The notes under the pieces were generated by a model that saw only the letters and a list, made by a program, of their open reading frames with translations, made no database searches and had not been told where the DNA came from. A DNA stretch of 64,000 nucleotides from contig NZ_CP118270.1 of assembly GCF_028771845.1 (NCBI RefSeq), forward strand, positions 3,100,001-3,164,000, in the 5' to 3' direction. Below, piece by piece: positions 27,096 through 36,524 of the stretch (positions within the stretch are counted from its first letter, which is position 1; every line of letters starts with the position of its first letter). The translations under genes and the position numbers were made by a program. This stretch comes from Paenibacillus marchantiae. Lineage in GTDB: Bacteria > Bacillota > Bacilli > Paenibacillales > Paenibacillaceae.

Positions 27096-28055
27096 TTGAA
27101 ACCTGCAGCCGAAGGACCTAGCAAAAAGCTGAAGGGAAACTTGAAAGGCAATTCGCTCTGGAGTGAAATCTGGAAGCACAGAATGACGTACACCCTGCTT
27201 ATTCCAGGGCTCGTCTGGCTGATCCTGTTTGCCTACATGCCAATGGGTGGCCTGTCTCTTGCGTTTAAAGACTACAAGGCAAACCTGGGGATTTGGGGAA
27301 GCCCATGGAGCGGATTTGAGAATTTCAAATACGTTTTCCGGGATCCAACCTTTATTGACGCGGTATGGCGGACGCTGTACATCAACATTCTAAAACTGAT
27401 TATTCAGTTCCCGTTCCCGATTATTCTTGCCCTGTTGTTGAATGAATTGCGGATGCGCAGAGGGAAAAAGTGGTTCCAGACGGTTCTTACGTTCCCTCAC
27501 TTCCTTTCATGGATCATCGTATCCGGGGTAGTCATCAACGTCTTGGCTTATGACGGACTGGTAAACAGCGCACTTGGTTTGCTTGGATTGCCAACCATTA
27601 ACTTCCTGGGTTCCGAGTCTAACTTTGTACCGATGCTGCTGTTGACGGATATTTGGAAATCAAGCGGATGGGGTGCGATTATCTTCCTGGCAGCCATTTC
27701 CGGTATTGATCAGGATCAGTATGAATCGGCGCAGATTGACGGCGCTTCCCGTATGCAGCAGATGTTCAAGATTACATTGCCAAACATACTTCCAACAATC
27801 ACCGTCATGTTCATTCTGTCGGTTGGTGGATTGATGTCTTCCGGTTTCGACCAGATCTTCAACTTGGCAAATGCCGCAACTAAAAATGTATCGGAAGTAT
27901 TGGATGTATATATCTATCGGATTACGTTCCAGTCCTCAACGGACTTCTCATTCTCGACAGCGGTCAGCTTGTTCCGTTCCCTCGTGAATATGGTCTTGCT
28001 GCTTCTCGCAGACAGATTTGCCAAGTGGCTTGGCGGAGACGGTTTGTTCCGATAA
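27096..28055 (+). CDS. ABC sugar importer permease, LplB/YteP family
   Basis: Inner-membrane permease of 319 residues with six hydrophobic segments and the EAA loop near YESAQIDGASRMQQ, which docks the ATPase. It belongs to the LplB-like branch that imports complex oligosaccharides. The likely start is TTG 27096 with GAGGAG upstream; the frame opens at GTG 27081 overlapping the esterase stop. It pairs with the next permease and the lipoprotein; no ATPase gene is present in the operon, as usual for transporters served by a shared MsmX-type ATPase. Confidence 0.92.
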   Translation: MKPAAEGPSKKLKGNLKGNSLWSEIWKHRMTYTLLIPGLVWLILFAYMPMGGLSLAFKDYKANLGIWGSPWSGFENFKYVFRDPTFIDAVWRTLYINILKLIIQFPFPIILALLLNELRMRRGKKWFQTVLTFPHFLSWIIVSGVVINVLAYDGLVNSALGLLGLPTINFLGSESNFVPMLLLTDIWKSSGWGAIIFLAAISGIDQDQYESAQIDGASRMQQMFKITLPNILPTITVMFILSVGGLMSSGFDQIFNLANAATKNVSEVLDVYIYRITFQSSTDFSFSTAVSLFRSLVNMVLLLLADRFAKWLGGDGLFR

Positions 28056-28073
28056 GAGAGGAGGAAAAATGAA

Positions 28074-28976
28074 ATGAGTAAGAAGTCTAACAAAAAACCG
28101 AGAATTGGTACAGAAAAAATGACATTTCTCGATTACATTATTTTCGCCATTTTACTTGTGCTTGCTCTGATGATTCTGATTCCGTTCTGGAATGTCATCA
28201 TGATCTCGTTCGCAACACAAAAAGAATATGCTGACAATCCATTTTTGATGTTCCCTAAAGAATGGACATTGGATTCCTATAAGGCGTTGTTCGCTGACGG
28301 AACGATTCTGTCGGGGTACAAAAATACAATTATTTTGCTAGTCATCGGTTTGCCACTCAGCTTGTTCCTGACAACAAGCATGGCATATGGCCTTAGTCGC
28401 AACAAATTTCCGTTCAAGAAATTTCTCTTTTTCCTAGTACTGTTCACCATGATCTTTAATGGTGGTATTGTACCGCTGTACCTGATCATGAAATCACTTC
28501 ACCTTACAGGTACGCTGTGGTCCGTTATTCTGGCGGGAAGCTTTAGTGCTTTCAACATGATTCTGATGATGAACTACTTCTATACCTTGCCTGAATCGCT
28601 GATGGAATCGGCGAGATTGGATGGAGCAGGAGAGTGGAGAATTCTGTTCTCAGTTGTTCTTCCGCTGGCTACACCAATTATGGCTACAATCACATTGTTC
28701 TATGGTGTGGCGTACTGGAACAGTTGGTACGATGCGATGATATTCCTTCGAAAAGCGGATCAGTTACCGCTCCAGAATGTACTCAGAAACATTATCGTCA
28801 CTTCCCAGACGAACGCATCCAATGCATCCAGTGTGGATGCTGCCCAAGCAAGCAATTTCTCAATGGGTATGAAGATGGCGGCAGTATTTGTCACCATGGT
28901 ACCAATTATGTGTTTCTTCCCAATGCTGCAAAAACACTTTGCCAAAGGGGTATTAACAGGGGCTATCAAGACCTGA
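28074..28976 (+). CDS. ABC sugar importer permease, LplC/YtcP family
   Basis: Second permease of 300 residues with six hydrophobic segments and an EAA loop at MESARLDGAGEWRI. Member of the MalG-like branch that heterodimerises with LplB-type subunits. GAGAGGAGG lies upstream of the ATG. Encoded 18 bases after the first permease and 54 bases before the solute-binding protein. Confidence 0.93.
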   Translation: MSKKSNKKPRIGTEKMTFLDYIIFAILLVLALMILIPFWNVIMISFATQKEYADNPFLMFPKEWTLDSYKALFADGTILSGYKNTIILLVIGLPLSLFLTTSMAYGLSRNKFPFKKFLFFLVLFTMIFNGGIVPLYLIMKSLHLTGTLWSVILAGSFSAFNMILMMNYFYTLPESLMESARLDGAGEWRILFSVVLPLATPIMATITLFYGVAYWNSWYDAMIFLRKADQLPLQNVLRNIIVTSQTNASNASSVDAAQASNFSMGMKMAAVFVTMVPIMCFFPMLQKHFAKGVLTGAIKT

Positions 28977-29030
28977 TTATACGTATAGGATTTTGCATTA
29001 AAATTCTACTAAAAAACATGGGGGTAAAAC

Positions 29031-30629
29031 ATGAAAACGAACAAAAAGTTGTCAGTAAGAGCTCTCTTTGCCATCACGCTTAGTGTAGTTATGCTGATGG
29101 TGACCGCTTGTTCCAGCCAAGGAGCTTCAGGTGGTAACGAAAAAGATGCAGAGGGAAATTACAAAGACAACCTGACCATCTCAGTAGCTAACCTGACAGA
29201 AATTAAAAACGGGAACTTGGATAATGACTTCCACAAGTTCTGGACAGACAAGTTCAATGTAACATGGGATTACAACTATATCGATTGGGATTCATGGGGC
29301 GAGAAGCTTCGTCTGTGGATCAACTCTGGCGATTTGCCGGATGTAGCAGTATGGAACTACGTGCATGGCGATGCCATGAACAGTATTGATCAAGGCCTGT
29401 TCTACAAATTCCCGGATGACTGGAAAGAACGCTGGCCTAACGTGGCAGCAGCCTACAAGTTGACCGGTCTGGGAGACAAGCTGGAAGAACTGACGGGTGG
29501 AACATACGTCCTGCCAAGACCAATCTATTTCGAGAACAAACCTGCTGACCCATTGACGAACCAAATTGGTGTCATTGCGCTTCGCAAAGACTGGGCTGAA
29601 GCGGTTGGTTTCGAACTGAAAGATGCATATACAACTACTGAATTGAATGAATACGCTGAGCTTGTGAAAGAAAAAGATCCAGGCAAAGTGGGCAACAAAC
29701 TTGTACCTCTGTCCTACAATGCGGCAGATGCCATGACGAATATCATTATGCCGAACAGTGTGCATGCCATGACTGACTCTCCGTTCTATAAAGGAGAAGA
29801 TGGCCAGTTCCACTGGGGACCATCAGATCCTGAAACTCTGACAGGACTTAAATTGATGCAAAAAGCCTACAAAGATGGCTTGCTCAATCCTGAGTTCTAC
29901 ACATGGAAAAACAATGAAGGTCAAAACAACTTCAAAGTAACAGGTACAGCTGCAGTAACAAGTCTGGGCGGACTGGCTTCGTACAGACAAGGTCTGGATT
30001 CCGATATGAGAAAGAATCTGGGTGTAGATAGTGATGACCTGGTACACACAGCAATCGTATTGGGCGATGATGGGAAATACCGCAACATGGAGCAAGCGAA
30101 CTTCTGGTCTGCATTGATCTTCAATCCGAACATCAGTGACGAGAAATTCGAACGGATCATGGATCTGATCGACTACTCGACTACCAAAGAAGGACAACTG
30201 CTCATCAACATGGGCTTCGAAGGTAAAGATTGGAAATATGATGAAAACAAAGAACTGGTTAGCTTGCTGCCAGAAGGAACTGTTCTGGAAGACAAATACC
30301 CAGCACGTTTCGAAGGTCTGTACCTGCTGGGTGACGACTTCAGTGTTGTAAACCCTGCAATTAAAAAGGATTACCGTGATAGAGCTGTGAAGCTGTTCGA
30401 GGAAAAAGCAAAACTCGGTACAGAAGGTCAGTCACTCGCAACATACGACTGGGATATCAACCTGTACGATTCCAAAGCTAAAAGTCAGGCTTCATTCGAC
30501 TACCAGAATGAATATGCCAACTTGATCCTCAAAAATGGAGATCTTGAAGCGAACTGGAAAGAATGGGTAAACAGTAAAATGTCCCTGGTTCAACCTTATC
30601 TGGATGAACTGAACAAAGAATTCAAGTAA
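29031..30629 (+). CDS. Solute-binding lipoprotein of the oligosaccharide importer
   Basis: Extracellular lipoprotein of 532 residues. Signal peptide with lipobox VTAC, Cys at about residue 27, then a long two-lobed family-1-type binding protein (LplA/YtcQ size class, larger than the 420-residue maltose type). It captures the substrate for the two upstream permeases. By position it corresponds to the sophorooligosaccharide-binding protein of the Listeria locus, but ligand identity is inferred. Hairpins after the gene (30648-30735) may raise its mRNA level above that of the enzymes downstream. Confidence 0.9.
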   Translation: MKTNKKLSVRALFAITLSVVMLMVTACSSQGASGGNEKDAEGNYKDNLTISVANLTEIKNGNLDNDFHKFWTDKFNVTWDYNYIDWDSWGEKLRLWINSGDLPDVAVWNYVHGDAMNSIDQGLFYKFPDDWKERWPNVAAAYKLTGLGDKLEELTGGTYVLPRPIYFENKPADPLTNQIGVIALRKDWAEAVGFELKDAYTTTELNEYAELVKEKDPGKVGNKLVPLSYNAADAMTNIIMPNSVHAMTDSPFYKGEDGQFHWGPSDPETLTGLKLMQKAYKDGLLNPEFYTWKNNEGQNNFKVTGTAAVTSLGGLASYRQGLDSDMRKNLGVDSDDLVHTAIVLGDDGKYRNMEQANFWSALIFNPNISDEKFERIMDLIDYSTTKEGQLLINMGFEGKDWKYDENKELVSLLPEGTVLEDKYPARFEGLYLLGDDFSVVNPAIKKDYRDRAVKLFEEKAKLGTEGQSLATYDWDINLYDSKAKSQASFDYQNEYANLILKNGDLEANWKEWVNSKMSLVQPYLDELNKEFK

Positions 30630-30647
30630 TCATTCAGTAATTAGCAA

Positions 30648-30735
30648 GATGGGATATGACAGGTGTGTTCTGTCTGTCCCATCCAATCGAACCCGGTGCG
30701 CGGTCTCTCCCCGAACGCAGCCGGGTTCTTTATTT
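30648..30735 (+). promoter_or_regulatory. Two intercistronic hairpins inside the operon
   Basis: GATGGGA (30648-30654) pairs with TCCCATC (30677-30683), and GAACCCGG (30689-30696) pairs with CCGGGTTC (30721-30728), the latter followed by TTTATTT. They could stabilise the transporter mRNA or cause partial termination. Confidence 0.55.
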
Positions 30736-30763
30736 CAACAACATGTAGTGGAGGATAATGTCT

Positions 30764-32929
30764 ATGAATAACGAGCAGTTGCTAGACCTTGTAAACCAAA
30801 TGACCCTGGAAGAAAAAACGGCCCAGCTGCTTCAGCTGACCGCTAACTTTTATGAAGGAACCAATGTTGAAGGTCAGATCACAGGTCCAATGGAAGAGAT
30901 GGGAATCACGGAGCAGTCCGTGGATGCCAGTGGCTCCATTCTGGGATTGTCTGGTGCACAGGCCATTATAGATGTACAGCAAGCTTACCTGAAAAAAAGC
31001 CGTCTCGGCATTCCGCTCTTGTTCATGGCGGACGTCGTGCATGGTTTTAAAACCATTTTCCCCATACCGCTAGCCATTGGCTGTTCATGGGACACCGAAC
31101 TGGCTGAGAAAAGTGCTGAGATTTCAGCACGTGAATCTGCCGTATCTGGCCTCCATGTCACTTTTGCACCGATGGTCGATCTTGTTCGTGATCCGCGCTG
31201 GGGTCGAGTAATGGAGACGACAGGCGAAGATCCTTATTTGAACAGTCTGTTCTCTGCGGCATTTGTACGTGGATATCAGGGCGACAGTTTGAAGGATGAG
31301 CCGGATCGTCTGGCGGCTTGTGTAAAACACTTTGCAGCATATGGGGCAGCAGAAGGTGGTCGTGATTACAACACGGTCGACATGTCTGAACGCAACTTGC
31401 GTGAGTACTATTTACCGGCTTACAAGGCAGCACTGGATGCAGGCGTTGAAATGGTTATGGCTTCATTCAATACCGTAGAGGGTATTCCAGCGAGCGGAAA
31501 TGAGAAGCTCATGCGTGACATCTTGCGTGACGAGTGGGGCTTTGATGGTGTATTGATTTCGGATTGGGCTTCCATTCGCGAGATGATTGCTCATGGCGCA
31601 GCTGAAGATGATCGTGAAGCTGCATACCGCGCCATTCTTGCAGGAGTGGACATCGAGATGATGACACCTTGTTATGTTCATCATCTGCCAGAGTTGATCA
31701 AGAACGGAGAAGTGGAAGAAAAGCTCATTGATGAAGCGGTGCTGCGTATTTTGCAACTGAAAGAAAAGCTGGGATTGTTCGATAATCCACTGCGTGCAGC
31801 GGATCCGGAGCGTGAGCGCGAGATCGTGTTCTCGAAAGAACATCGTCAGGTATCGTATGAGCTTGCAACCAAATCCGCTGTATTGATGAAAAATGATAAT
31901 CACGTGCTTCCGCTGAAGCCAGAAGCCAACGTTGCGTTAATTGGACCTTTTGCCCAAAGTGAAGACATTCTCGGATGGTGGTCCTGTGAAGGTGTCAAAG
32001 AAGATGCCGTTAAACTCGGAACTGCTTTGCAGGAACGTCTTACTGCCGGGAAAGTTCATATGGCTCAAGGCAGCAACGTTCACACGATCACCGCTGAACA
32101 GATTGCTGAAGCGCTTGAAGTAGCAAGCAAAGCCGATCTGATCGTGCTTGCACTTGGTGAAGATTCCGAAATGAGTGGTGAAGGTGGATCGCGTACGGAT
32201 ATTCGTTTGCCAGCAGCTCAACTGGAATTGGTTAAACAGCTCAAAGCAGCCGGCAAACCAATCGCCAGCGTTATTTTCAACGGTCGCCCTCTGGACTTAC
32301 ATGGTGTATTTGAAGAATCCGATGCTGTGCTTGAAGCGTGGTTCCCGGGCAGTGAGGGTGGAGCGGCCATTGCCGATGTATTGACAGGTGTGGTGAATCC
32401 ATCTGCGCGTCTGACGATGTCCTTCCCGCAATCTGTAGGTCAGATACCGGTATATTACAATCATTTTAATACAGGACGTCCACTCAATCCGCAAAAGACG
32501 GAAGAGCGTTATGTTTCCAAATATATTGATAGTCCGAATGATCCGCTGCTTCCGTTTGGCTACGGCTTGTCATACACCTCGTTTGAGTATGGTGACCTGG
32601 AAGTTTCAAGCAATGAAATGACTGCTGATCAACCTCTGACAATCCAAGTGCGTGTAACCAATGCTGGCGAACGTGCTGGCGTAGAGACGGTTCAGTTGTA
32701 CGTACGTGATGTCACTGGTGAAGTTGTACGTCCAATGCGTGAGCTGAAAGGGTATGTCAAGCTGTCACTCGCACCGGGTGAAAGTGGTACGGCTGCATTT
32801 ACATTAAACGAAGAACAGCTTCGTTATCATCATTCCGATTTGAGTCATCGCAGTGATAAGGGAACATTCCACATTTTCGTAGGGCCGAATAGCCGCGATA
32901 CATTGGAGAGCACGTTCAAGCTGGTGTAA
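30764..32929 (+). CDS. GH3 family beta-glucosidase
   Basis: Glycoside hydrolase family 3 enzyme of 721 residues without a signal peptide, so cytoplasmic. Order: TIM-barrel domain with KHFAAYG and the nucleophile Asp267 in VLISDW, the alpha/beta sandwich domain (about 370-580, with ALGEDSEMSGEGGSR), and a C-terminal fibronectin-III-like domain (about 625-700). GH3 enzymes release glucose from the non-reducing end of beta-glucans. ATG 30764 is nine bases after GGAGG; ATG 30758 is closer than usual. Next to a GH94 phosphorylase it most likely handles short beta-linked glucosides such as sophorose. Confidence 0.92.
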   Translation: MNNEQLLDLVNQMTLEEKTAQLLQLTANFYEGTNVEGQITGPMEEMGITEQSVDASGSILGLSGAQAIIDVQQAYLKKSRLGIPLLFMADVVHGFKTIFPIPLAIGCSWDTELAEKSAEISARESAVSGLHVTFAPMVDLVRDPRWGRVMETTGEDPYLNSLFSAAFVRGYQGDSLKDEPDRLAACVKHFAAYGAAEGGRDYNTVDMSERNLREYYLPAYKAALDAGVEMVMASFNTVEGIPASGNEKLMRDILRDEWGFDGVLISDWASIREMIAHGAAEDDREAAYRAILAGVDIEMMTPCYVHHLPELIKNGEVEEKLIDEAVLRILQLKEKLGLFDNPLRAADPEREREIVFSKEHRQVSYELATKSAVLMKNDNHVLPLKPEANVALIGPFAQSEDILGWWSCEGVKEDAVKLGTALQERLTAGKVHMAQGSNVHTITAEQIAEALEVASKADLIVLALGEDSEMSGEGGSRTDIRLPAAQLELVKQLKAAGKPIASVIFNGRPLDLHGVFEESDAVLEAWFPGSEGGAAIADVLTGVVNPSARLTMSFPQSVGQIPVYYNHFNTGRPLNPQKTEERYVSKYIDSPNDPLLPFGYGLSYTSFEYGDLEVSSNEMTADQPLTIQVRVTNAGERAGVETVQLYVRDVTGEVVRPMRELKGYVKLSLAPGESGTAAFTLNEEQLRYHHSDLSHRSDKGTFHIFVGPNSRDTLESTFKLV

Positions 32930-33041
32930 TGGGATACACCTCATATCGATGAATGATTGAACTCATCATACAAAAGCAGCAAATCTGCACTGCCTTCTTC
33001 TCTTCTGTTCAGCAGCAGGGAACAAGGCAGGATAGGAGGAT

Positions 33042-36000
33042 ATGAATAGATATATGAAGACCATGAATAAATCTCAAATCAACGTACAATCCGGCGACCT
33101 GTGCTTTACGTTCTGGGAAAGCGGTGATTTGTTCAAGGCTGTAAGTGGAACAACGATGATTAATCAGTGGATGGCTAGTCCGGTGGACGGCTCCATGAAC
33201 AATCTATACTTGCGTTTTCACAGTGAATCTGGCATTCGTTTTGTGCCAATGCTTGGCATTCACTCCGACAGCCAGGTGAGCACCGACAGCAGTCGTATGG
33301 TATGGACAGGTACCGCTGAGGGTGTAGGCTATCAGGCTGTATTTGCTCCAACAACAAAAGGTGTATGGTTCTGGGATGTAACCGTAAACGGTAATGGAGA
33401 AGAGGTCGACGTGGTCTATGGCCAGGATGTCGGCAATGCCGATCCAGGTGCGGTACGCAGCAATGAGGCTTACTTGTCGCAATATATTGACCAAGCCGTA
33501 TTTGAGGATGCGAAACTTGGATATATCGTAGCTTCACGGCAGAATCAACCGCAGGGCGGGGCTTTTCCTTATCTTCAACAGGGTTCATTAACCCGTGCAG
33601 CAGGTTACTCCACAGATGGATTTCAGTTCTTTGGCTTGAGTTACAAGGAGACGAATCTCCCTGAAAGTCTGGGTAAGCCAACACTTGCGAATGAAGTGTA
33701 CCAGTATGAATTTGCATATACAGCCCTGCAGTCCGAAAAAGTGGTGTTGAGTGGCGAAGCTCGCTTTGTGTTCTATGGACTCTTTCAGTCTAACCACGCT
33801 GAAGCGGTGAAGGAACTCGAATACCAGGATGTCCTCCAACAGGCTTGGGACGAGTATGAAGCGAAGCGTCAAGAGAATGCAAGCACGGTACAAGCAGTAT
33901 CCAACGTATTCCCAAAAGTATCTCTCCATCCGGTAGTGGGTGAACCCTTGCCTACTTTATCGATGACCGAGGAAGAAGTGAATTCCCGTTTCCCGGCTTC
34001 GAAGAGACATCAAGAAGAGCGCGCGGATGGTAAAGTGCTGGCGTTCTTTACAGATACGTATGAGCATATTGTGCTCAAGGAAAAGGAAATGCGTGTGGAA
34101 CGTCCGCATGGACACATTCTGATGAGTGGTAACAATGTGAAGCTAGGTCAGAACGTAATCACAACGTCTTCCTATATGTATGGTATCTTCAATTCCCATG
34201 TGGTTGTGGGAAATACGAACTTCAATAAAATGATGAGCAATGCACGTAGCGCACTCAACATACCCAAATCATCCGGTCAGCGGATCTACGTCGAGGTTGA
34301 AGGAATCTTCCACCTACTCACGATGCCTTCCCTGTTTGAAATGGGCTTCAACTATGTTCGCTGGTATTACAAAACAGCTGAGGATACGCTGATTATCACG
34401 AATTATACAACTTTGGATACTCCTGAAGTACATCTTCATGTGAAGTCGGAAAAAGGAATAGCTTATCGATACCTGATTACCAATCAGATTACGATGAATG
34501 TGAATGAATATGAACTTCCTGTTCATGTTTCGGAGCAGAATGGTGAATTGATCTTCAAGGCAGATCACAGCTCCCTCAGTGCCGAAGTATATCCTAATCT
34601 GGAGTACCGCATGCGGGTAAGCGGAGCAGGAGTGACGGTTGGCGATGAGACTGAACTGGCTAGTGGAGTAAACGCAGGCGACGACTCACTGACGACTTTA
34701 CGACTGGACAGCAGTGCTGAATGGACATTGACCATTCAAGGGCTGTTGGAAGGAGGACAGATTGCATCCTCGACACGCAGCTTCGAAGAGGAAGTGGCAG
34801 CTTATCGTACCTTCTATGCAGAAGTGATGAATGGGTTCCATTTGTCTCAACCTCAGAAGCAAGGAGCAGATGAGTTGTTCAAAGTGAATGCTCTTGCATG
34901 GTGGTACACCCACAATATGCTGGTGCATTACTCTGTTCCTCACGGATTGGAGCAATATGGCGGTGCAGCTTGGGGTACACGGGATGTCTGCCAGGGTCCG
35001 GTCGAATACTTTATGGCTACACAAAAGTATGAGCAGGTTCGCGACATTCTGAAGACGGTATATTCGCATCAGTATGAGGATGACGGTAACTGGCCGCAAT
35101 GGTTTATGTTCGATCGTTATTTCAAAGTTCAGCAGGAAGAAAGCCATGGTGACATTATTGTTTGGCCTCTCAAAGTGCTAAGTGATTATCTGATTGCCAC
35201 CAAGGATTATTCGATTCTGAATGAGGAAGTACCTTATACCGTAAAACATGGTTTTGACTTTACTGATCAGACAGCCAGCGTGCTGGAGCATGCCCAGAAA
35301 GAACTGGAGTATATCCGCAGTCATTTCCTGCATGATACATTCCTCTCTTCATATGGTGACGGGGACTGGGACGATACATTACAGCCTGCCAATGCTCAAT
35401 TGAAGCAATATATGGTCAGCAGCTGGACTGTGGCGCTCACCTATCAAACGTTGAAGCAGCTATCCAGAGCGCTTGCGCCTGTGAAACCGGAGCTTTCTTC
35501 GGAATTAAGCGATATGGCAGCGGGTGTGAAAAGGGACTTCAGCAAGTATATGTTGGATACCGATGTGATTCCGGGCTTTGTATATATGGAAAATCCGGCA
35601 CAAGCGAAGCGCATGCTGCATCCGGATGACAGCGAGACAGGTATTCAGTACCGTTTGCTGCCGATGACACGCAGCATGATTGCCGAGTTGCTGGAGCCTG
35701 AGCAAGCGCAATCCCATTATGAACTGATCAAGGACAAGCTGTACTGCCCGGATGGTGTCAGATTGATGAATCGTCCAGCACAATATGATGGCGGCGTCAG
35801 CACTCATTTCAAACGTGCAGAGCAGGCATCCAACTTCGGACGTGAAGTGGGCTTGCAATATGTTCATGCTCACATCCGTTATATTGAAGCCATGGCGAAG
35901 CTGGGCAACCCGGATGAGGTCTGGAATGGGCTGGGCATTATCAATCCAGTGGGTATTCAGGAAGCTGTTCCTAACGCAGATCTACGCCAGAGTAATGCCT

Positions 36001-36425
36001 ACTTCAGCAGTTCTGACGGGAAATTCAACAACCGTTATGCAGCGCAGGAGCAGTTCGATAAGCTTCGCACCGGAGATGTGCAGGTGAAGGGCGGCTGGAG
36101 AATCTACTCCAGTGGACCGGGAATCTACATGAATCAGCTCATTTCGAACGCCCTGGGTATTCGTCAGGAGGAAGAAGATCTGGTTCTGGACCCTGTGTTA
36201 CCTGTCAGCTTGGATGGCTTGCATTTTGATTTCCAATTTGCCGGTAAAAAAGTAACCTTTGTCTATCATCTCAGCGGAGAGGTCGTACAACGTATTGTGC
36301 TGAATGGCAAGGAACTGGATGCGACTAGGTTGCAACAACCTTATCGTCTTGGTGGACTGCGTATTTCACGTAAGGAGCTTGAACAGAGCCTGAGCGAGAA
36401 TAACGTGATTGAGATTTTCAGTTAA
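33042..36425 (+). CDS. GH94 family phosphorylase, probable 1,2-beta-oligoglucan phosphorylase
   Basis: Cytoplasmic protein of 1127 residues. The C-terminal half has the (alpha/alpha)6 barrel of GH94: WWYTHNMLVHY, GAAWGTRD and the catalytic-acid segment GDGDWDD (Asp775-Asp778), equivalent to DWND of cellobiose phosphorylase. The N-terminal half is made of beta-sandwich domains. Cellobiose phosphorylases are about 800 residues; 1,2-beta-oligoglucan phosphorylases are about 1100, so length points to the latter. It would split beta-1,2-glucan oligomers with phosphate to give glucose 1-phosphate. ATG 33042 follows AGGAGG; the in-frame ATG at 33054 is also possible. Confidence 0.8.
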   Translation: MNRYMKTMNKSQINVQSGDLCFTFWESGDLFKAVSGTTMINQWMASPVDGSMNNLYLRFHSESGIRFVPMLGIHSDSQVSTDSSRMVWTGTAEGVGYQAVFAPTTKGVWFWDVTVNGNGEEVDVVYGQDVGNADPGAVRSNEAYLSQYIDQAVFEDAKLGYIVASRQNQPQGGAFPYLQQGSLTRAAGYSTDGFQFFGLSYKETNLPESLGKPTLANEVYQYEFAYTALQSEKVVLSGEARFVFYGLFQSNHAEAVKELEYQDVLQQAWDEYEAKRQENASTVQAVSNVFPKVSLHPVVGEPLPTLSMTEEEVNSRFPASKRHQEERADGKVLAFFTDTYEHIVLKEKEMRVERPHGHILMSGNNVKLGQNVITTSSYMYGIFNSHVVVGNTNFNKMMSNARSALNIPKSSGQRIYVEVEGIFHLLTMPSLFEMGFNYVRWYYKTAEDTLIITNYTTLDTPEVHLHVKSEKGIAYRYLITNQITMNVNEYELPVHVSEQNGELIFKADHSSLSAEVYPNLEYRMRVSGAGVTVGDETELASGVNAGDDSLTTLRLDSSAEWTLTIQGLLEGGQIASSTRSFEEEVAAYRTFYAEVMNGFHLSQPQKQGADELFKVNALAWWYTHNMLVHYSVPHGLEQYGGAAWGTRDVCQGPVEYFMATQKYEQVRDILKTVYSHQYEDDGNWPQWFMFDRYFKVQQEESHGDIIVWPLKVLSDYLIATKDYSILNEEVPYTVKHGFDFTDQTASVLEHAQKELEYIRSHFLHDTFLSSYGDGDWDDTLQPANAQLKQYMVSSWTVALTYQTLKQLSRALAPVKPELSSELSDMAAGVKRDFSKYMLDTDVIPGFVYMENPAQAKRMLHPDDSETGIQYRLLPMTRSMIAELLEPEQAQSHYELIKDKLYCPDGVRLMNRPAQYDGGVSTHFKRAEQASNFGREVGLQYVHAHIRYIEAMAKLGNPDEVWNGLGIINPVGIQEAVPNADLRQSNAYFSSSDGKFNNRYAAQEQFDKLRTGDVQVKGGWRIYSSGPGIYMNQLISNALGIRQEEEDLVLDPVLPVSLDGLHFDFQFAGKKVTFVYHLSGEVVQRIVLNGKELDATRLQQPYRLGGLRISRKELEQSLSENNVIEIFS

Positions 36426-36470
36426 TCGTGTAAACGTTAGTCTATTTTATCAAGTATAAATATTTTAGAT

Positions 36471-36500
36471 GTCAGGTCCTTCGATTTCGAAGGGCCTGAT
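36471..36500 (+). promoter_or_regulatory. Hairpin between the phosphorylase and lacI-type genes
   Basis: TCAGGTCCTTCGA pairs with TCGAAGGGCCTGA around two bases. No T-run follows, so it is an intercistronic hairpin and not a clear terminator. Confidence 0.5.
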
Positions 36501-36524
36501 GAACATAACAGGGGAGCGAAGAAT

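Noticed and set aside
27096..28976. Missing ATPase as evidence of a broken ABC transporter
   Set aside because: LplBC-type importers in Bacillales normally share an MsmX-like ATPase encoded elsewhere, so the absence is expected.
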